Positions 60,273-64,000 of a stretch of DNA of 64,000 nt are shown one piece after another. The stretch is from NCBI GenBank assembly GCA_001447805.1, contig CP013099.1, positions 868,001-932,000 of the forward strand. The letters are read 5' to 3'. A program made the translations under genes and the position numbers. The stretch is from Candidatus Tenderia electrophaga. GTDB taxonomy: Bacteria > Pseudomonadota > Gammaproteobacteria > Tenderiales > Tenderiaceae. The stretch's first letter is position 1, and every line of letters starts with the position of its first letter. Below the pieces are notes generated by a model. It had not been told where the DNA came from. It searched no databases and saw only the letters and a program-made list of their open reading frames with translations.

Positions 60273-61997
60273 TCAATCGGAACCGTCTTGGTTGCCGTGT
60301 TCGGCTTCGTTGGGGCGCTCGGTTCGGGAACGTTCGGCGGGATTCGTCCGGCGCTTGTTCGGGGGGCTGGCGTCCCCGTCGACGGCGCTATTGTCCTTCG
60401 CAGGCTTCTCTATAGCGTCAGTATCCGCGCCGTCACGCCACACCAGTTCTGGGGTCTCGTCAGGGTCCGTCTTGAGAACGGTGGTGTTGGTGGGGAATGC
60501 AAATTCCAGCCCCGCCTCTTTGAAGCGTTTCAGAATCTGTAGATTGATCTTGCTATCTAACTCAAGGGCATCCCAATACTCCGGCGGTTGAAAATAATAT
60601 TGCACCAGTAAACGCAGATCGTATTCACCGTAGGCCTCAAACAAGACATGTGGTGGTTGATCTTCAGGTTGTCCTTCATGGTCGTGAAGGATGTCTTTTA
60701 GAATATCCATCGCTTCGGCGACTTTCTCCGGCGGTGTGTCATAGGTCAGACTTATGCGGAAGCGACGTCGGATATAGGGTCGGGCCCCGACATTTTGGAT
60801 GGCCTCGTCAATGATTTCGCTGTTGGGGATATTGAATAGGTGGCCGTCGAAGGTGCGGAAACGTACGGCCCTGAAGCCGATGTCTTCCACACGTCCCCAG
60901 TAATCCTTGTAGATCATGAGATCGCCGACTCTGATCGGTTTGTCGCCAAATAAGGTGAAGGCCGCAGCTAGATTCTCAATAGAACCGCGTAGGATGAAGG
61001 ATAAGGCAACACCGATAACACCCAGTCCGGTGAGCAAACCGGTCAACCCGGATGAGAGTATAACGTTGATAAGGGTGGCTGCGAGGCTGATCAGTACGAT
61101 CACCCGAAGAACTCTGAGAATAAACAATTCAATGTGATGATCGACATTGGTGTCATAGGTCTTGCCGATGATCCAGCTAATCCCCGATGCCAAGGCCTTC
61201 GCTGTACCCCATAAAAACCAGAACAAGGCGATGATGAGGGCTGACGTGATGATCTTGTCGAGCATCGGTTCGGCAATGCCGGGTATCCAAAGCGTTTCAA
61301 GGCCCAGATATATTCCAGTCGCGGCAGCGGCCATGTAAAGGGGGGCGCCCGAAGATTCCAATAGCAATGCCATGCTGCGCCAGGACTTTAAACGTAGGGC
61401 GTGGGAGATGAGGTCCATACTCTTGCTTATGAGCCAAGCGAGCATTAGCCCACCAAGTACATAGAGCGCAAAACGTCCCCAATCGATCGGGGCATTGCGC
61501 ACCTTCACCGTATAGTCAAGGACCTGTTTCGTGTAAGCCCACGCGCTGTCATACTTACGTACCAAGGGTGGCGGTGGATGCCCGTCTTGGATGGCGTCCA
61601 GCATCATTTCAAGCTCGTCCAGCAACTCCTCGCGCAGGTGGCCGAGTTTTTCCGTCACCTCGGATACTTCGAGCACGCCATCGCCTTCCAGCTCATCGAG
61701 ATGCTGGTGTAGTCGTTGGGCGAATTCCGTTCGGATTTCTGAAGCGACTTTGTCAAAGCGCTGCTGCGTCTGGGGGTCATCCACTTTGGCCGTGGCGCGC
61801 CCCTCGGCAACGAGACGTGCCGTGGTGCTTTCGAACGCCGACAATGCTTTTTCGCTGACATAGTCCGATGTAACGACCGTAACGCCCGGCTGTGATGCCG
61901 CGCCGACGGTGAAGCCTTGCGCATGTGCGGACAGCGGTAGCGTAAGGGTGAAGAAAAGTAGAATCCGACGGATCCAGAGCGTGTTGTGCAATGGCAT
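60273..61997 (-). CDS. MscS-family mechanosensitive channel, large
   Basis: 574 residues. Signal peptide (MPLHNTLWIRRILLFFTLTLPLSAHA), a long periplasmic coiled-coil region, then about five spans. The pore region is VILSSGLTGLLTGLGVIGVALSFILRGSIENLAAAFTLFGDKPIRVGD, and the beta domain has GRVEDIGFRAVRFRTFDGHLFNIPNSEI. A hydrophilic, charged C-terminal tail of about 60 residues follows. TTGGAG lies 7 bases before the ATG. Opens under membrane tension to release solutes during hypo-osmotic shock, as in the family. Confidence 0.9.
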   Translation of the reverse strand: MPLHNTLWIRRILLFFTLTLPLSAHAQGFTVGAASQPGVTVVTSDYVSEKALSAFESTTARLVAEGRATAKVDDPQTQQRFDKVASEIRTEFAQRLHQHLDELEGDGVLEVSEVTEKLGHLREELLDELEMMLDAIQDGHPPPPLVRKYDSAWAYTKQVLDYTVKVRNAPIDWGRFALYVLGGLMLAWLISKSMDLISHALRLKSWRSMALLLESSGAPLYMAAAATGIYLGLETLWIPGIAEPMLDKIITSALIIALFWFLWGTAKALASGISWIIGKTYDTNVDHHIELFILRVLRVIVLISLAATLINVILSSGLTGLLTGLGVIGVALSFILRGSIENLAAAFTLFGDKPIRVGDLMIYKDYWGRVEDIGFRAVRFRTFDGHLFNIPNSEIIDEAIQNVGARPYIRRRFRISLTYDTPPEKVAEAMDILKDILHDHEGQPEDQPPHVLFEAYGEYDLRLLVQYYFQPPEYWDALELDSKINLQILKRFKEAGLEFAFPTNTTVLKTDPDETPELVWRDGADTDAIEKPAKDNSAVDGDASPPNKRRTNPAERSRTERPNEAEHGNQDGSD

Positions 61998-62498
61998 GGA
62001 TCGACTCCAAATCGTTTATGGCGAGCAGCTTGGTATGATGGATGTCATTGGCGTCTCGCGCCTGAGCAAATCGCCTTCTCCAAATATCGCTGTTTCAGGA
62101 ACAGAGTTTAGATGGATGTTTGTTCAAGTATGGTTAGCCTAGCAGACTATCGGGGAGTAGACACAATTAGCTCTTTCGTCCGGTTCTGCTACGACAGCCT
62201 GCGTGCGCATTGCCGCTGAGTCACTCCGTCGGTATGAATGCGGAACCTGCAATCTATTTCAAACGCACTGCCCGGGCTGCTCGGTTAGCTTGAGGCGGGT
62301 TGTGGCGCCTGCCTGCGTTCTGGTTGTCGGCGACGAGAAAGCGCTTGGTGACAGTAATCACTGCTCGCAGTGTTGGTCAGTTAAGGTTTGGCCATGCCAG
62401 CGCTAAACTGCGCTCAAAAAGGAGGGGTGTCGCAAGGCGGTGGGCGTGGCCGTTTGTTGATGGATGTGTCGGGACTCCTGGTCCGGCGTGCGCGGCGT
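61998..62498. other. Gene-free stretch between mscS and the DUF2914 gene
   Basis: 501 bases. A Cys-rich open frame (62203-62406) has no ribosome binding site and no recognisable family and was not accepted. No repeat or clear terminator found. The mscS promoter should be here on the minus strand. Confidence 0.5.
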
Positions 62499-62954
62499 TT
62501 AATCAGTCGCGGCGTTGATATATTCAAAGCTTTCGCTGTATATCTCTTGTCCCAACTCGTTTAATACCGACACGGTCCAGGTCCCTGTCCACTCCGGCAT
62601 GAGCGTTTTGCTGGACCATACGCGCCAGCGCGGTGCGCCGACATCAAACTTAACCTCGGCCATGGTCTGACCGTCATAGATCCAGCGATGGGTGGCGGTT
62701 TGGCCGGCCATGCCTTTGAGTTCGGTGAAATAATAGATGTGGCGCTGAGCGTTGCTCAGTTCGTTGATGGGTTCTTTGGGCTCACGGTTGACCACGGCCT
62801 GGGTGAAGGTGGAGCGGGCGACGGAACCGCTGATAACGCCGATGTTGGTTTCGGGCATTGCCTCGGGCGTGGCGGCGCGTGCCAGGTTGCCGCCGCTGAT
62901 GAGGGTGGCGAGCAAGGTGATGGTGATGCCGATGTTAAAGGCGTCTTTGTTCAT
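62499..62954 (-). CDS. DUF2914 domain protein, secreted
   Basis: 151 residues. Signal peptide (ITITLLATLISGGNLARAA), then VARSTFTQAVVNREPKEPINELSNAQRHIYYFTELKGMAGQTATHRWIYDGQTMAEVKFDVG and a WTGTWTVSVLNELGQEIYSESFEY beta end, the DUF2914 pattern. GGAGAG lies eight bases before the ATG. Family function unknown; often periplasmic or membrane-associated. Confidence 0.85.
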   Translation of the reverse strand: MNKDAFNIGITITLLATLISGGNLARAATPEAMPETNIGVISGSVARSTFTQAVVNREPKEPINELSNAQRHIYYFTELKGMAGQTATHRWIYDGQTMAEVKFDVGAPRWRVWSSKTLMPEWTGTWTVSVLNELGQEIYSESFEYINAATD

Positions 62955-63042
62955 GATGCGCTCTCCCCAAAGCCGATGGGAAGACAGTGTAGTGCAAGCG
63001 CAGCTAAAAGAATAGCCGGCGCTGCCCTGGCGCTAGCAGGCC

Positions 63043-64000
63043 CTAGAGCGCCGCGATGCGTAGAATCTGCTGTTTCAGATTATCGAGCGATTTTTTCATC
63101 TCGACCACTTTCTGACGCTCTTTGTCCACCACCGCCTCGGGTGCTTTGCTGACGAAGTGTTCATTGTTGAGCTTGCCCTCGGTGCGAACCAAGTCTTTTT
63201 CCAGTTTTTCCACTTGCTTGTTGAGGCGCGCGAGCTCGTCGTCTTTATCGATCAGACCGGCCATGGGAATCAGCACCTTCATCTCGCCCACCAGGGCGGT
63301 GGCGCTTTCCGGCGCGCTGTCGGGCTCGTCCAGCCAGGTAGTGGATTCCAGCCGCGCCAGGGCGTGGAGGTAGCCGCTGTGCCGTTCCAGCAGACGGGCA
63401 TCCTGATCCGAACCGTTGGCCAGTAGCACCGGCAGGGGCTTGCCCGGCGGGATATTCATCTCGCCGCGAATGGTGCGCACGCCCAGGATGAAGCTCTGCA
63501 CCCAGTGCATTTCGGTTTCGCTGTCGTGATCGATCTGTGTCGAGTCGACCGTCGGGTAAGCTTGGAGCATGATGGTGGCCGCTTCCGGCGTCCTGTCTCC
63601 CGCGGCACGCGTACTTTCCTGTCCCTCGTCGCCGTTGACGCCGGCGAGCGGCGCCACGCGCTGCCAGATCTCCTCGGTGATATAGGGCATCAGCGGATGA
63701 CTCAGGCGCAGCAGGCTTTCCAATACATTGACCAAGGTGTGGCGCGTACCGCGCAGCTTGGTCGCGCTGCTGCCGTCGTCGTTGAGGACGACCTTGGACA
63801 GCTCCAGGTACCAGTCGCAGTATTCGTTCCAGGTGAATTCATAAATGGCCTGGGCGGCTTGATCGAAGCGGTAGTGTTCGATGGCCTGGGTGACTTCTTG
63901 GACTGTCGCTTGCAGGCGGCTGAGGATCCAGCGATCGGCCAGGCTCAGTTCCAGCTCGCCACCCTGTTGACCGCAGTCGTTGCCTTCGGTGTTCATCAAC
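63043..64000 (-). CDS. valS: Valyl-tRNA synthetase, C-terminal part (truncated by window edge)
   Basis: About 319 C-terminal residues are present; the catalytic domain lies outside. The visible part has the anticodon-binding helical domain (LADRWILSRLQATVQEVTQAIEHYRFDQAAQAIYEFTWNEYCDWYLELSK, HPLMPYITEEIWQ) and the C-terminal coiled-coil arm (LNKQVEKLEKDLVRTEGKLNNEHFVSKAPEAVVDKERQKV) that contacts tRNA. It ends at 63043 on the minus strand, next to the DUF2914 gene. Confidence 0.96.
   Translation of the reverse strand, partial: LMNTEGNDCGQQGGELELSLADRWILSRLQATVQEVTQAIEHYRFDQAAQAIYEFTWNEYCDWYLELSKVVLNDDGSSATKLRGTRHTLVNVLESLLRLSHPLMPYITEEIWQRVAPLAGVNGDEGQESTRAAGDRTPEAATIMLQAYPTVDSTQIDHDSETEMHWVQSFILGVRTIRGEMNIPPGKPLPVLLANGSDQDARLLERHSGYLHALARLESTTWLDEPDSAPESATALVGEMKVLIPMAGLIDKDDELARLNKQVEKLEKDLVRTEGKLNNEHFVSKAPEAVVDKERQKVVEMKKSLDNLKQQILRIAAL

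Noticed and set aside
62203-62406. 67-residue Cys-rich frame (CGTC, CPGC, HCSQC) that looks like a zinc peptide
   Set aside because: GTG start without a ribosome binding site, no partner gene, no recognisable family; kept only as a curiosity.

Overview
The window reads as the chromosome of a GC-rich gammaproteobacterium. The reasons are the order rpoC-rpsL-rpsG-fusA-tuf followed directly by the S10, spc and alpha ribosomal clusters, a dapA-bamC-like-MBL-purC block, a GcvR-type repressor, a PrfC and a large fused PurL. A c-type cytochrome cluster suggests a respiratory, possibly chemolithotrophic lifestyle; that is inference, and the genus cannot be named from this sequence. No rRNA gene, intact tRNA gene, prophage or CRISPR array was seen.

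Layout. (1) 1-20850: 3' end of rpoC, a hairpin and a TTGACA-17-TAAAAT promoter, then an unbroken + strand run rpsL to rplQ (str, S10, spc and alpha clusters, with secY, rpmJ and rpoA), closed by a clear terminator. Two internal promoter candidates precede rpmJ and rpsM. (2) 20851-28131: housekeeping genes: SAM hydrolase, AI-2E-type permease, PIN-PhoH ATPase, PrxQ, GcvR, DapA, a very short BamC-like lipoprotein, an MBL hydrolase and PurC. (3) 28187-32371: a 947-residue lipoprotein of unknown function and an EEP-fold phosphatase/nuclease, both on the minus strand. (4) 32599-36935: a membrane cytochrome c, a six-haem lipoprotein, a two-haem cytochrome, three tiny membrane proteins and a Met/Asp-rich lipoprotein. 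(5) 37181-48937: PurL, a Bax-like glucosaminidase, a polysaccharide deacetylase, a PilB/GspE-type ATPase with three tandem MshEN-like repeats, a truncated haemoglobin with a flavin/[2Fe-2S] reductase, and PrfC. (6) 49093-61997: a looser, gene-poor region rich in envelope and stress genes: PLDc_N peptide, split lipid kinase, DUF2383, two VTT-domain proteins, a phospholipase D, CsbD, DUF1328, AI-2E permease, holin-like protein, DUF883, an IS1182-like element and an MscS channel. (7) 62499-64000: a DUF2914 protein and the 3' end of valS.

How the genes work together. Region 1 builds ribosomes, RNA polymerase and the Sec channel, probably from one main promoter with internal boosters. Region 4 looks like an electron-transfer chain from a membrane-anchored haem to outer-membrane or periplasmic haem proteins. 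The haemoglobin and reductase form a plausible two-component nitric oxide dioxygenase, and an NsrR-like palindrome lies upstream. Region 6 combines lipid-kinase, phospholipase D, VTT and mechanosensitive-channel genes with small stress proteins, which suggests an inner-membrane remodelling or osmotic-stress module. The IS element has inserted just upstream of the DUF883 operon. A 22-bp palindrome-containing repeat lies upstream of the lipid kinase and, once the IS is removed, upstream of the DUF883 operon, in the same orientation relative to both.
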